Shown one piece after another: positions 53,026-63,226 of a stretch of DNA of 64,000 nucleotides. Every line of letters starts with the position of its first letter. Position 1 is the first letter of the stretch. The notes under the pieces were generated by a model, which was not told the origin of the DNA, searched no databases, and saw only the letters and a list, made by a program, of their open reading frames with translations. The DNA lies in assembly GCF_947241705.1 (NCBI RefSeq), contig NC_079259.1:1426001-1490000 (forward strand), in the 5' to 3' direction. Position numbers and translations under genes: made by a program. The stretch comes from Saccharomyces mikatae IFO 1815. Lineage: Eukaryota > Ascomycota > Saccharomycetes > Saccharomycetales > Saccharomycetaceae.

Positions 53026-53828
53026 GATAGATTTTTTTTTTCAATTGTTATTATTTTATTCGATTAATTACCAATCTATAGCGATGTAAGTCCTACTATT
53101 AGCCGCTATTAGATTTTTTTCTATTTGCCAATATTGACTTTTAATCGCATTCATTATTTGATCAAATATATATTAGTGTGTGCACACCCAAAAAAAGAAA
53201 ATGGGGAAGAAAAAATTTGCCTGCTTCAATTAGGTTTTTGGTACCTGAAATCCGCTCGAGATTAAGTGCGGCCCTCTCCACCCGATAAGGAATAAAGGGC
53301 ATGCTTCCTTTTTTGGCTTTACGCACTATTGTCAAATTGTTTATATGAACAGGCTGATATAGAATTCACCCTGAAAACAATGGTAAAGTTTTTCTTATTG
53401 CACTTCGCTATCCTAAATTCAGGGTTGAGATTTCTTTCTCTTTATGAATTAATGTACGATACGCTTCAGCCCTTCGGCAGTGCATACATATCCTTGCGCG
53501 CTGATAGTTGGCCGCGTCACTTTCTTGCGCTCCGCAGCATCATTGTTCTTTGACGTAAGAACGCAAACTCTGGCATTATGGAATGCATACCGGTATCTGA
53601 TAATAAAGATCTTGGATGCTTTCTTATAGGCCATCTAGAATCATGTCAGCACAAGAAACAACCATATTCCACTACTGAGGCTATTATAATAGTACCATAT
53701 ACTTACAGCGTTAGACGATAACAACAAATATAATATTAATTGAGCAAAGTTCTTTACTGTCATTCAAATGGGTGAGTAAGAGTAAAAATTGACAATGAAA
53801 AAACATCTATGAATGAAATCAAGGGAAG
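53026..53828. other. IRC4 promoter and upstream flank
   Basis: 803 bases, no gene. GC-richer patches with CTCGAG near 53,255 and CCACCCG near 53,280 lie some 230-260 bases upstream of IRC4. Confidence 0.5.
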
Positions 53829-54159
53829 TTTCTGAAGTAAAGATTGACCATTATTCACTACTAGTAGTCGCGTTATTAAGATAATATACTGAATGGAGTT
53901 AAAGATGAGATAAATGATGAGAAACAGTCAGCGAGTATAATGGAACATGAAGCGCAAGAGCTGATTTTGTAATAAGATAATGAATGAAAACGTGTAAAAC
54001 AGACAAAGAAATAAAACAGATTAATGTGTAGAATTATCGATTTCCTTTTATGGATCTCTATGTCCCCGAGGAGCACTTCTAGTGTATTATGTATAAGTAA
54101 TAATATTATCTCAAGCAATAATGAATTCCCAATAATTATATATGACGCATTTAATTTCA
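53829..54159 (+). mobile_element. Old solo LTR, delta-like
   Basis: About 330 bases align by eye along their whole length with the LTR at 51.5 kb, in the same orientation: ACTAGTAGT near the left, GATGAGAAACAGTCA, TGTGTAGAATTA, CCGAGGAGCACTTCTAGT and AATTCCCAATAATTAT. It is much more diverged than its neighbour and its terminal dinucleotides are eroded, so it is older. No internal region. Ends are approximate within about 10 bases. Confidence 0.8.
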
Positions 54160-54980
54160 GCTCTATGTGCATAACAATAAAATGGAAGATCAAAAATTAC
54201 ACTCTTCACACATAAGTGTAAAATATAGAATCATTTAATCAATATAGCATCCTGCATATGATTGTGCGTGTTTTTTTTTTCATTTTGAGCAGAGGAGATT
54301 GAGCAAGGATTCACGCTTGCTTAAAGTATCCTTGACTTGAAAAGGAAGTTAAAATCGCATAAGAAATGCAATAACTTTATCGGTACGCCATATAGCATAT
54401 AGAAATTTTTTAGTAGTATTATAGAAGAGGTGATTGAAACGAGGTAGTACGCGTACCAAAACAATGGTGACTAGTGAGATACATTCCCAAATTATCCCTG
54501 TACTCTTGTGATTTCGCATCAATTTTCCATATGTGAATTACAGGATTCCAAAGGCAGGATCTCTGATCTACTGTTTTCTATAACTTCTTTGATTCCATCT
54601 GATATTACGCCTAAAAAGTATAAGTCTTTCAACGACTTATACTTCATAATTACACAATACGGTTACACATATAGGTATCTTAAAATGATCACAAGAGTGA
54701 TTCAAATAAGTGTGAAGTACCTTCATCACCATTCACTGAATATTAGTATATTTAGATGCACGAAATGGGTACTTTTTAAATACCAAGCATTTACGATTTC
54801 CATTTTTTTTCTTTCCTATAAAAAGATTCTATCATGGTTAGTCTGAAGAGTCAATGGTACTACAAAAATTTATAAAGAGGTTCGAAAAGGCTTGATATGC
54901 CAACATACACTAAAAATGACTTATGGTTTCGTTTAATTATTTTGGCTTCACATAATTGCGAGATTATGTGTGGTATGGCG
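54160..54980. other. Spacer between old LTR and YDR541C
   Basis: 821 bases. A plus-strand frame at 54508-54846 has no recognisable feature. Otherwise AT-rich and empty. Confidence 0.5.
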
Positions 54981-56015
54981 TCATAATCTGTTCTGCTTCT
55001 TCAAAATTTGGGCAGCAGTATCATGGACACTTTCGTGTAAACTTCTGAACTCATAGCCAAGTATTTTCCTCGTTGCACTATTATCTGTAGTTGAACCGCG
55101 GTCAATGACTTGATCACCTGTGCCAGGCTTACCCAAAGGAATGAGACCTCTTAATTGTGGAAAATCTTCGTTCAAAATATCCAGGATATCTTGGTTTCCA
55201 AATTTACCGTTGGTTACCACTAATCTTTTACCCGCGGTATTTTCCTTCTGGAAAGCATACAGATGAGCTAGGGCCACATCCCTTACATCAATAAAAATGG
55301 AATGAAAATCAGGAACACTGGCATTTGCTGGGGTATGAATTAGGCCATTGATCATTTCGCAAGAAGTATTCAAATGGCCATGCACATCTTCATCGAAAAG
55401 TTGAGGACCAAAAACAAGAGAAGGGTTGACTGTTGTTAGTTTGAACTTGATGTGATCTTCATTCTCTTTTGTGAACTCCCAGGCAGCCTTTTCAGCAAAC
55501 TTCTTGGATGCAAAGTAAGCATTTATCCCATCAGTTTGACAGCTTTCCCAGGTTGCTTCGTTCCAACTCTCTTCTGTAAAAACCACACTGGGATCGTTCA
55601 TCTTTGCAAGGGTTATAATAGCAGTACAAGAAGAAGTTACAACAACACGCTCTACAGTGTCTGCTGCATATTTCTTGATAGAATTTAGGATGTTTTTTGT
55701 ACCTTCTAATGCGGGAATCAATAAGTCTTTTTCATATTCGGTAGTATCATAATGAAAAGGAGAGGCCGTGTGTAGAACATACCTAATCTCACGTCCACGT
55801 TTCTGCAGAACATTATCGAAAGCATTTGGATGAGAAATGTCCGGAACAATTTCTAAAGTTAAATTAGGGTTATGTTGAAATTGTCTTAGCAATTTTGCTT
55901 CTTTTTCATGGGATCTCACAGTTCCAATAACCTTATAATCTTGTTTTAACAATTGTGACAGGATATGCAAAGCAATAAAACCTGAAGCGCCAGAAACTAG
56001 AACTGTATCAGACAT
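54981..56015 (-). CDS. YDR541C homologue, GRE2-type aldehyde reductase
   Basis: NADPH-dependent carbonyl/aldehyde reductase of the dihydroflavonol-4-reductase (extended short-chain dehydrogenase) group, 344 residues, cytosolic. The Rossmann motif is VSGASGFIALHIL at 7-19. The catalytic residues are Ser near 128-129 (VVTSSCTA), Tyr167 and Lys171 in the YFASK motif. Relatives in S. cerevisiae (GRE2, ARI1, YGL039W) reduce methylglyoxal and furan/aliphatic aldehydes; the S. cerevisiae gene at this place has shown aldehyde reductase activity. A TATATAAG lies about 95 bases upstream. Confidence 0.94.
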   Translation of the reverse strand: MSDTVLVSGASGFIALHILSQLLKQDYKVIGTVRSHEKEAKLLRQFQHNPNLTLEIVPDISHPNAFDNVLQKRGREIRYVLHTASPFHYDTTEYEKDLLIPALEGTKNILNSIKKYAADTVERVVVTSSCTAIITLAKMNDPSVVFTEESWNEATWESCQTDGINAYFASKKFAEKAAWEFTKENEDHIKFKLTTVNPSLVFGPQLFDEDVHGHLNTSCEMINGLIHTPANASVPDFHSIFIDVRDVALAHLYAFQKENTAGKRLVVTNGKFGNQDILDILNEDFPQLRGLIPLGKPGTGDQVIDRGSTTDNSATRKILGYEFRSLHESVHDTAAQILKKQNRL

Positions 56016-59000
56016 GGTGTGAAACGAAGCGAAAGCTTTCAGTTAATCTAGAAGGAGGAACCAAAGTTGTTGAACGGATTAGGTAAGGGAGGACGGTAGT
56101 ACAGGTATGCTTATATAGTGGAAAAGTATTCTTCGAACTTTCCGATGAAAAAAAAAGAATCGAAACGGACCTTGTGACAAAGCTCGCAGGGGCCTGTATT
56201 ATATCATATCCTTTTACAAACAAATTTTTTAAAAAGAAAAGAAACAATTTCTTCTCTCTCAGAAAATAATCGTATTATCGATTCTGTCGTTTTACACACT
56301 TTACTGTTAGTTTTCTTTTCTGCATCGCGTTACCTACTCTCTACCATAATAGTCAAAATGTACGATCGCATGCATGTTCGCTGCGGCACCCAAAATAGAT
56401 AGAGTGGATTACAATTTAAGCTATAGAACATAAACAAAAAGTATATGCAAATAAAAAAGGCTTGAACAAATCAAGAAAGAAGGAGGGCAAGACAGTTTTT
56501 TTTTGTGAATTTTTACAGTCCATTTATTGTAACTTAGAAATTAAATTGTGCGACTGGCCATTGTTACTGTATTTAATAATGTTGTATAACACTCTAAGAT
56601 TCCGTAATGATTCAAAAGCAGAGATTCGTTGGCTCTAGAGTCTTAAACAAACTTACGCAACTACATATATTCATGATTCAAACAGAAGGTACCCTTTAAG
56701 GTTAGCAATACGAACTCTAATCTGCTTTAAGCAGATGTGCAACTGTCTTCATGTGGTTAATTCATGTGCTATCGTATTAAAAAAAGTTTCCCTTCTCACG
56801 TGTCAATAAAGCACCACGAAAACATTCAATACTAGTGTTTTTCGCACCGAAACTTGCCAAATAGGCGCACTTATGCAGAACAATAATTGAAATGCCCAAC
56901 GTGACACATTCCAAGGTAACTTTGAAAAATCGTAAGCGCCATTCGTGAAACAGAATAGTGTTATACCAGTGAGAGTAATAGCGAAATCAACTTAAGCAGA
57001 TATTGCTACTTTAATCCGCTTATGATGAATCCATACCCATCTTTTAGCAACTTTGGACGAGAAATTAGTTCTCTTTTGGGCAATGTTCGTCAGTAAGTTG
57101 GAGAAAAGATCTGTTCAAAAAGAGTCAACTTGAAGTAATGTCTCAGAAAAAAATGATAGTATTGCTTGCTCAAGCACTAATTATATCTTTTCCTTGTCAA
57201 AAGTACAAGTTATGTGCCTCCGTCGAAAATATTTTAAGTAGAAATATTAGGTACCAAAAGAAGTGAAAAATTAAAGCTACTCTTATTTGGGTCACACTGA
57301 CTTAAAAATTAAAGATAAATGTTTAGATGTTTCTTCCACAGCCCTGTTAAATACCTTGCGGCTGAAATATCGATATGGACATCTGTAGTCAATTGCCTGT
57401 ACTTCCTGATATGCGAGAGATTGAATTAACTGAATTTATTATGTTAAAAAAATCATTAATAAAACTAAAAAATAAAATTAAAATAAAACTACTCTAGAAA
57501 AATACAGTTATATATCCCGCCTTTTATTGTATCAGTAGATGGGTTCCATTTTTAAAAGTTAAGAGGCCTTCTTTACAAGCAGTTCTTTAGTAACTCGTAA
57601 TTATATCTAATTTTTTCAATGAAATTAATATTATCTTTCGAAATAAATGTCTAATATCCATCAGTTACTAAAAGTATAAATTTATAATATTAATCATGTT
57701 GCTTTAAAACTATCACATAAGGTGGTAAAGGAAATACACAAAATATGGAACTGAAAGTACGAGGTTCAAAGTGTCATCTTATCGATAGAATCCGAAACGC
57801 AACGATCAGTAATAGAACAGGATATCATTAACTTATAGAAGAAAAAAAAATTGTTTTCAATACTAAATAAAACTACCGATTTTCTTCTGTGGATTCCCGA
57901 AATATATGGGAAGCGAGTTTACTATTACCTTTATACATAATATTAACTATCTCTGATGAAAATTTAACTCCAAACCATGCCACAAAATTTAACTTGTTTT
58001 GAAAAAGAAAGGAAGTGTAAGCTGCATTTTTAGTCTTCAAAAGAAAATGCAAATTCTTCAACTCTACTTGAATCATATATGTACTGAAAACTCTTATCTT
58101 AAAATTTATTACTACTACTAAATGAATAAGCATAAATAGTAGATTTTTTTTAAAATGAATCAGCACACTTAAGCACTATGGAGTGCTAAATTTAATTTCA
58201 TCTCAACAAATTTTCGGAATTGCATGCTATTTGTTTAACTACTATCTTACTTCCACTGGTCCACAGGACTCCCAGGCTTCCTTGCCTTGTGGAACCAGTT
58301 TTTTTCTATCGAGACGAAATTCTCCAGTCTAGTGATATTCCCTATGAGAATGGAACACAGATAAGCAAGGGAGTAGTGCTGATTAATGCGTTGAGAGTGC
58401 CAACAGAAAGAACAGAAGCCTGTTTGGGCAGGATATGTACAAGAATGAGGAATTTTTCTTTGACAGGGCTAATTTTGTAGTTTTCTTTTGAGCGAAACTT
58501 AAATAGCATTTTAGATTCAAAAAAAATGCGTTACCTAGCCATTGAGCATTAAACTGAGCCCTTAAATTCAGGAGGCACTATCAACCCCTGCCACAGAATA
58601 TTTACTAGGTATAAGTGTTTAATAGTTGCAAGAGCCAAGTACATAGATGAAATTATTCAACAGAAGATTCAAAGCGTAAAATAAAATATATTAGCGCCAT
58701 CCACTGGCCTCTGTATTCTTTTCTTTTCTTTCTTTTTGTTTTTTGAACAAGAAAAATGGTACCCGGGTATCGAAGATGTTTCATTACACAAAACCTTGGC
58801 ACATGATTCAATTCACCCTAACATCAATTAACTCTATTCGAGCAACATGTGTAGCTAACTGCAGCTATCTCGTTTCTATATCGCACTCATTCTTGATTGT
58901 GGTATCTAATTTCGAATGCCTTAGTGATAGTGAACGGCATCGCAAGCTTCCACGGGTAGGTACGACTCTCAGCACATCATTGCTATTTCACTTCAGCTTG

Positions 59001-59466
59001 GGAAAAAAAACTGTAACATTATCCCGCGGCAATCGTTTAGAGCATACCAATATAGGCTAAGACAATAGCTTCCGAACGAGGGTCCTTGAAAAAGAAATAT
59101 GACAGGCACGTAAAAGGGTTCTTTCGAAGGCACATGGGCACCCCTATAACGTCGATCTTACATTGCACGCATACGAATACACATTGGCGCCGTAAAACAT
59201 ACCTTCATATACGAAGTTTGTGACGAATGCACCAATCGTTCAAGGACAAGTTCATTTCTATAGTTACGGTGGATAAGGTGTGATAGATGAGATATGTAGG
59301 ATCTTGGGGTGAGAAAAGAGTGTCAGTCAGTGGTTCGTTTGGGCAGCACCAGCTGGTGAAGGAATTTGTATAAATAGGGCTGCTATGGTCACCCATCTGT
59401 GAATATTTCGTCCTTACCTTACTCATATGTAAGTCTATATCACCACTAAGAAACAAAACAAACACA
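56016..59466. other. 3.4-kb subtelomeric gap with YDR541C and PAU10 promoters
   Basis: No convincing gene. A plus-strand frame at 58220-58480 (86 codons) has a more protein-like composition than the other chance frames and might be a relic, but I cannot name it. The frame at 58743-59060 looks like chance. The interval 57,420-57,720 is extremely AT-rich. The last 250 bases are the PAU promoter. Confidence 0.5.
59369..59376 (+). promoter_or_regulatory. TATA box (TATAAATA) of PAU10, with AR1-like sites upstream
   Basis: TATAAATA starts 98 bases before the ATG. TCGTTCAA at 59236-59243 and TCGTTT near 59335 resemble the AR1 anaerobic element (TCGTTYAG) through which Upc2 activates DAN/TIR/PAU genes. 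Motif matches are partial, so hypoxic control is mainly inferred from the family. Confidence 0.5.
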
Positions 59467-59829
59467 ATGGTCAAATTAACTTCAATTGCCGCTGGTGTCG
59501 CTGCCATTGCTGCCGGTGCCTCCGCCACCACCACTCTAGCTCAATCCGACGAAAGAGTCAACCTGGTTGAGTTGGGTGTCTACGTCTCCGATATCAGAGC
59601 TCATTTGGCCCAATATTACTTGTTCCAAGCCGCCCACCCAACTGAAACATACCCAGTCGAAGTTGCTGAAGCTGTCTTCAACTACGGTGATTTCACCACC
59701 ATGTTGACCGGTATTGCCCCAGACCAAGTGACCAGAATGATCACTGGTGTGCCATGGTACTCCACCAGATTAAAGCCAGCTATCTCTAAGGCTCTATCTA
59801 AGGATGGTATCTACACTGTCGCCAAATAG
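59467..59829 (+). CDS. PAU10: PAU10-like seripauperin
   Basis: SRP1/TIP1-family mannoprotein of the seripauperin group, induced by anaerobiosis, cold and fermentation. The length is 120 residues, standard for short PAU proteins. A signal peptide ([20 protein letters not shown], 1-20) is followed by the conserved PAU domain [39 protein letters not shown] and [26 protein letters not shown]. It lacks the Ser/Ala-rich repeats and GPI tail of TIR proteins. Strong codon bias fits high expression. PAU paralogues are very similar, so the number 10 rests on position next to YDR541C. Confidence 0.9.
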   Translation: MVKLTSIAAGVAAIAAGASATTTLAQSDERVNLVELGVYVSDIRAHLAQYYLFQAAHPTETYPVEVAEAVFNYGDFTTMLTGIAPDQVTRMITGVPWYSTRLKPAISKALSKDGIYTVAK

Positions 59830-60361
59830 AGACAGACGCCTTTACGAACGAAATTCTATAGACATTGAGTAACGAAAAAACAAAAAAAGCTTTTTTTTGC
59901 TGCCATGAAAACAGTTTATTATATATAAATGTATATTAATATTATAAACCTGCCTGACAAATGCTGTGCATATACCATTAGCCGAAATACAATAGCCTCG
60001 AAACGAAATTCATTTTTGCTGCAGTGTATTATCCTGGTGTCCGTCGCACTTATAAGCAGTGTGGGCCAGATCGGTAGAGATGCATTAGTATTTGGACTCT
60101 CTTCCTAGGAAGTGAGTTGACAGTATCGGGTGACCTATATGTCTCTAACGATAAAGAGTACTGAAGTTCGGAAATGTAACTTGGCGGCAAAAAGAGGTCA
60201 AGTTTTAATACAGTCAATTTAAGAATTACAGAGAATAACAAAAAAAAAAGGAAGTAACTTTTTTATCTCATTTGAAATAATTGTTTTACGGTCAGTTCAA
60301 AGGAGATATTGCTATAAGTAATACTATTAAAACAAATCTACAAACTATAAAGCGATAAAGG
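59830..60361. other. Spacer at the IV-R / XV-R type junction
   Basis: 532 bases between PAU10 and the VEL1-like gene, both of whose 3' ends face it. It is AT-rich with T and A runs near 59,877-59,900 and 60,240-60,250. No repeat or mobile-element end is visible at the junction. Confidence 0.5.
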
Positions 60362-60982
60362 TTAGACAAAACCGGCTTCTGGTGGACAAGCGGCCTTTAG
60401 CTGAATGGCAGTACAATAATCTGGCAAAGTATCATCTTTACCAAAGATGTTGACAGTTGGTGTGCTCAAAATGACTGACGCAAAATTTGGGTAGCATGAT
60501 GCAACTTGAACGCCATAATCGGTAGCATTGAACAACTGGTTTGCTAAGCCAGTTACGAAAGAACTATTCGGAGCTGTATAGGCCCAGGAGTTGTACTCAA
60601 TTTCACCGTTAACAGTATTGGCAAAAGGAACCATAGCATCGCCAATGGATTGGGGATTACAAGTCTTTTTGTTCGTTGTGAAGATAAGTGGAGAGAAGTT
60701 TTTTGTCTCGTTGGTACCAATGGTAGTCAACTTTGATAAGAATCTTGGTTCCTGGTCCAAATATCTTGCCCAAGCATCACCAACACTGTCAGTCAAAGTG
60801 TCAGCACCAACAAACGTGGATTGACCTAAAAATGTTCCGTTTTGACCAACGACTTTCATAACGTAGGTGCCACAGTGGGGACCATGTAGGTCATTACAAG
60901 TGACGTTAGTCAGATCAAACCTAACGGCTGCTGCAACGGAAATAAGGACACCAAAGAAAGTGAAAATGCTTAGAAAACTCAT
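60362..60982 (-). CDS. VEL1/YOR387C-family secreted protein
   Basis: Small secreted or wall-associated protein of unknown function, 206 residues, strongly induced by zinc shortage in S. cerevisiae (VEL1 on VII-L, YOR387C on XV-R). It has a signal peptide (about 1-19, FLSIFTFFGVLISVAAAV), several N-glycosylation sequons (NVT, NGT, NET, NSS, NAT) and conserved cysteines (CNDLHGPHC, KTCNP, SCYP, DYC, CPP). There is no hydrophobic C-terminus, so it is not GPI-anchored. FDH1 lies upstream on the same strand, as on XV-R, which favours YOR387C orthology. TATATAAG is at 61079-61086 on the minus strand. Confidence 0.9.
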   Translation of the reverse strand: MSFLSIFTFFGVLISVAAAVRFDLTNVTCNDLHGPHCGTYVMKVVGQNGTFLGQSTFVGADTLTDSVGDAWARYLDQEPRFLSKLTTIGTNETKNFSPLIFTTNKKTCNPQSIGDAMVPFANTVNGEIEYNSWAYTAPNSSFVTGLANQLFNATDYGVQVASCYPNFASVILSTPTVNIFGKDDTLPDYCTAIQLKAACPPEAGFV

Positions 60983-62024
60983 GATATGGTTGTTGTTTTT
61001 GGCGATAACTTGATATCTTGGACTTGCACAAAAACCATCGAAAGGCTCTTGCTCTCAATTATAAATAAACTTACAACGCTTATATAACAATCTAATTTCT
61101 TTCAAGCTGTATTTGTTGAAGAATATTTTCATTATTCTTTTGCAGTCGAGAAGACAGACCTTGAAAATATTTGTAGATTTCCAACCTCAGCGGTTATTAA
61201 CATCGAGATTTTTACCCGTAGGGTGTATAGGTCTTCAAAGAATATTGTGTAGTTCAGAGGTACATGATTCGAGAAGCCAGTGCGCATGAAACTGGCACCT
61301 TCCCTTCCAAAAACAGAAGCTACAGTAATCCAGAATGACCCATTCGGGAAAAGTCTGGTGACAGCAACATTGCATGGAGGTATAACCGCATGCGTATACT
61401 GGAGCCAGAGAAACTTTAATGGGTACCTGAATTTTATTAAAGTGTGCAACACCTCTTTTAGCTAATCAAAGAAATGTATTTTAAGATCTATGTACCTCAA
61501 ACAAAATAGGGACCAAAAATAGTCCATGAGTTCAGAGCATAAGCAAACGGCGAATGTGCAAATACGAATATGATACTACAGATTGTTTGCCAGCATAATC
61601 GAGAAGAAAAGGCATTATGTTCTGTATAATAAACAGATTGATTGTGAGCAATTTAGCTTTATTGGTGAAGGAAATGCGCATATATACTATTGCGTCATAA
61701 AATGCACCCCTGTGTAACAATAGGTCCGAAATGGACAAAGGCGCTTTTGCCCGCCAGGTGATGAATGGATGCGTTGATAGAAGTTGTCAGCCGCATACAG
61801 AAAGACGATGCCACCTAAGCGGCCAAGTACAGTATTAAAAACGAGTACCTCTCATCATAGTAAGCACTGCTAACGTTAACTATACATAATGCTATTCGCA
61901 AAGCGAAAGAAATGAAAAAGAGAGTAATAGTAGGCTCAATCAGCACCACAACACTTCTCGTTATGTAACAGAGCTCAGATTTAAGTAGCGATTTTACATG
62001 TGTGTGTACAGTGCATTATAGATC
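60983..62024. other. VEL1-like promoter and FDH1 3' flank
   Basis: 1.04 kb without a recognised gene. Around 61,280-61,465 the plus strand has a 61-codon frame of coding-like composition that I cannot name; it may be a gene relic. The rest is AT-rich. Confidence 0.5.
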
Positions 62025-63152
62025 TTATTTCTGACCATACGCTTTCGTAGCGTATAGACCGTTCTGCACAATAACATCCTGTGGACGGTAGTCATATTTC
62101 TTGGACAAGTAGCTGTTTAAGATGTTCTTTACCCCCTGAGCGTATCTTTTTTGAGCATCCAAGGAGGTGCCACTGATGTGTACAGTCATTGCATTTCCAA
62201 CACGATCTTTGTTGTCCATAGACCTCCAAGGATGGTCCTTTGGCGCAGGTTGTTTGTCCCAGACATCGCCACCGTAGCCGGCCAACTTGCCAGACCTAAC
62301 AGCCTCTGCAACATCTTCGGCCACGCAAATGGCACCTCTAGCGGTATTTACCAAATATGCACCATCTTTCATATGGGATATGAGCTCTCTGTTGAACAGA
62401 CCCTTTGAATCCTCGTGCAACGGGCAGTTGATGGTAACAACATCGGACTGGGAAACCATGTCTTCTAATTTTTCCACTCTCTGAACAATGTCACCTCGGC
62501 CGTTGAAGAGCTTGCTGGCCTCATTCAACCTGCTGATTGCTTCCGCAGGAAGTTCCTGGTAGTCATAGTAGAGTAACTTCTTTGGATTGAACGCAACCAG
62601 TCTCTCTAGAACCCTATATCCAATTCTTCCAGCGCCCACGGTTGAGACTACTTTGTCCTCAAGATCGTATTCATTCTTGGCCACGCCAGCAATGTCCCAC
62701 TCACCATTGATTGCCTGCTGGTGACCACCATTGTAGTTTCTTATCAACACCAAGATTGTGGCCATAACGTGTTCTGCAACCGAGACAACGTTGGAACCGG
62801 TGACTTCGGTGACCGTAATTTTCCTTTCATTGGCGGCCTCTAGATCAACATGGTCAGAACCGACACCAGCGGTGACACAAAGCTTCAGATTAGGTGCTTT
62901 GGCAATTCTGTTTCTCGAGATGTAGGCTGGGAAAAAAGGTGTGGTAATCACAATTTCTGCATCTTTCAATTCCCTGTCCACAGTAGAGTCCGGTTCAGGG
63001 TCCTTGTCAGTCGTAGTGATTAACTCGTATCCCTGTTCTTCAACGAACTTTCTGATACCGAGTTCATTTTCAATACATCCCAGCAGCTTCTCTTGCTCTT
63101 CAGCATGTTTACCGCCTTCGTAAAGAACTAGCAAAATCTTTCCCTTTGGCAT
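62025..63152 (-). CDS. FDH1: FDH1, NAD+-dependent formate dehydrogenase
   Basis: Cytosolic enzyme oxidising formate to CO2 with NAD+, protecting cells from formate. I start at the ATG at 63152 ([16 protein letters not shown]), giving 375 residues; the frame extends eight codons upstream only from a non-ATG codon. It is a D-2-hydroxyacid dehydrogenase-family protein. It has an N-terminal catalytic part ([13 protein letters not shown]), the NAD-binding [13 protein letters not shown] Rossmann motif, [17 protein letters not shown] with the substrate Arg, and catalytic His in [12 protein letters not shown]. It looks complete, whereas FDH2 in the S. cerevisiae reference is interrupted. Confidence 0.96.
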   Translation of the reverse strand: MPKGKILLVLYEGGKHAEEQEKLLGCIENELGIRKFVEEQGYELITTTDKDPEPDSTVDRELKDAEIVITTPFFPAYISRNRIAKAPNLKLCVTAGVGSDHVDLEAANERKITVTEVTGSNVVSVAEHVMATILVLIRNYNGGHQQAINGEWDIAGVAKNEYDLEDKVVSTVGAGRIGYRVLERLVAFNPKKLLYYDYQELPAEAISRLNEASKLFNGRGDIVQRVEKLEDMVSQSDVVTINCPLHEDSKGLFNRELISHMKDGAYLVNTARGAICVAEDVAEAVRSGKLAGYGGDVWDKQPAPKDHPWRSMDNKDRVGNAMTVHISGTSLDAQKRYAQGVKNILNSYLSKKYDYRPQDVIVQNGLYATKAYGQK

Positions 63153-63195
63153 TTCTTGTGTGGTTATTTGTTGCAATGCACAGACACACTATTTG

Positions 63196-63226
<31 letters not shown>
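63196..63226. repeat. (TA)n(TG)n microsatellite in the FDH1 leader/promoter
   Basis: A run of alternating TA passes directly into alternating TG, 44-74 bases upstream of the FDH1 ATG. Such pyrimidine-purine tracts change length easily. Confidence 0.85.

Noticed and set aside
61132-61452. 106-codon minus ORF between the VEL1-like gene and FDH1
   Set aside because: It is antisense to a more coding-like plus frame and has no recognisable feature.
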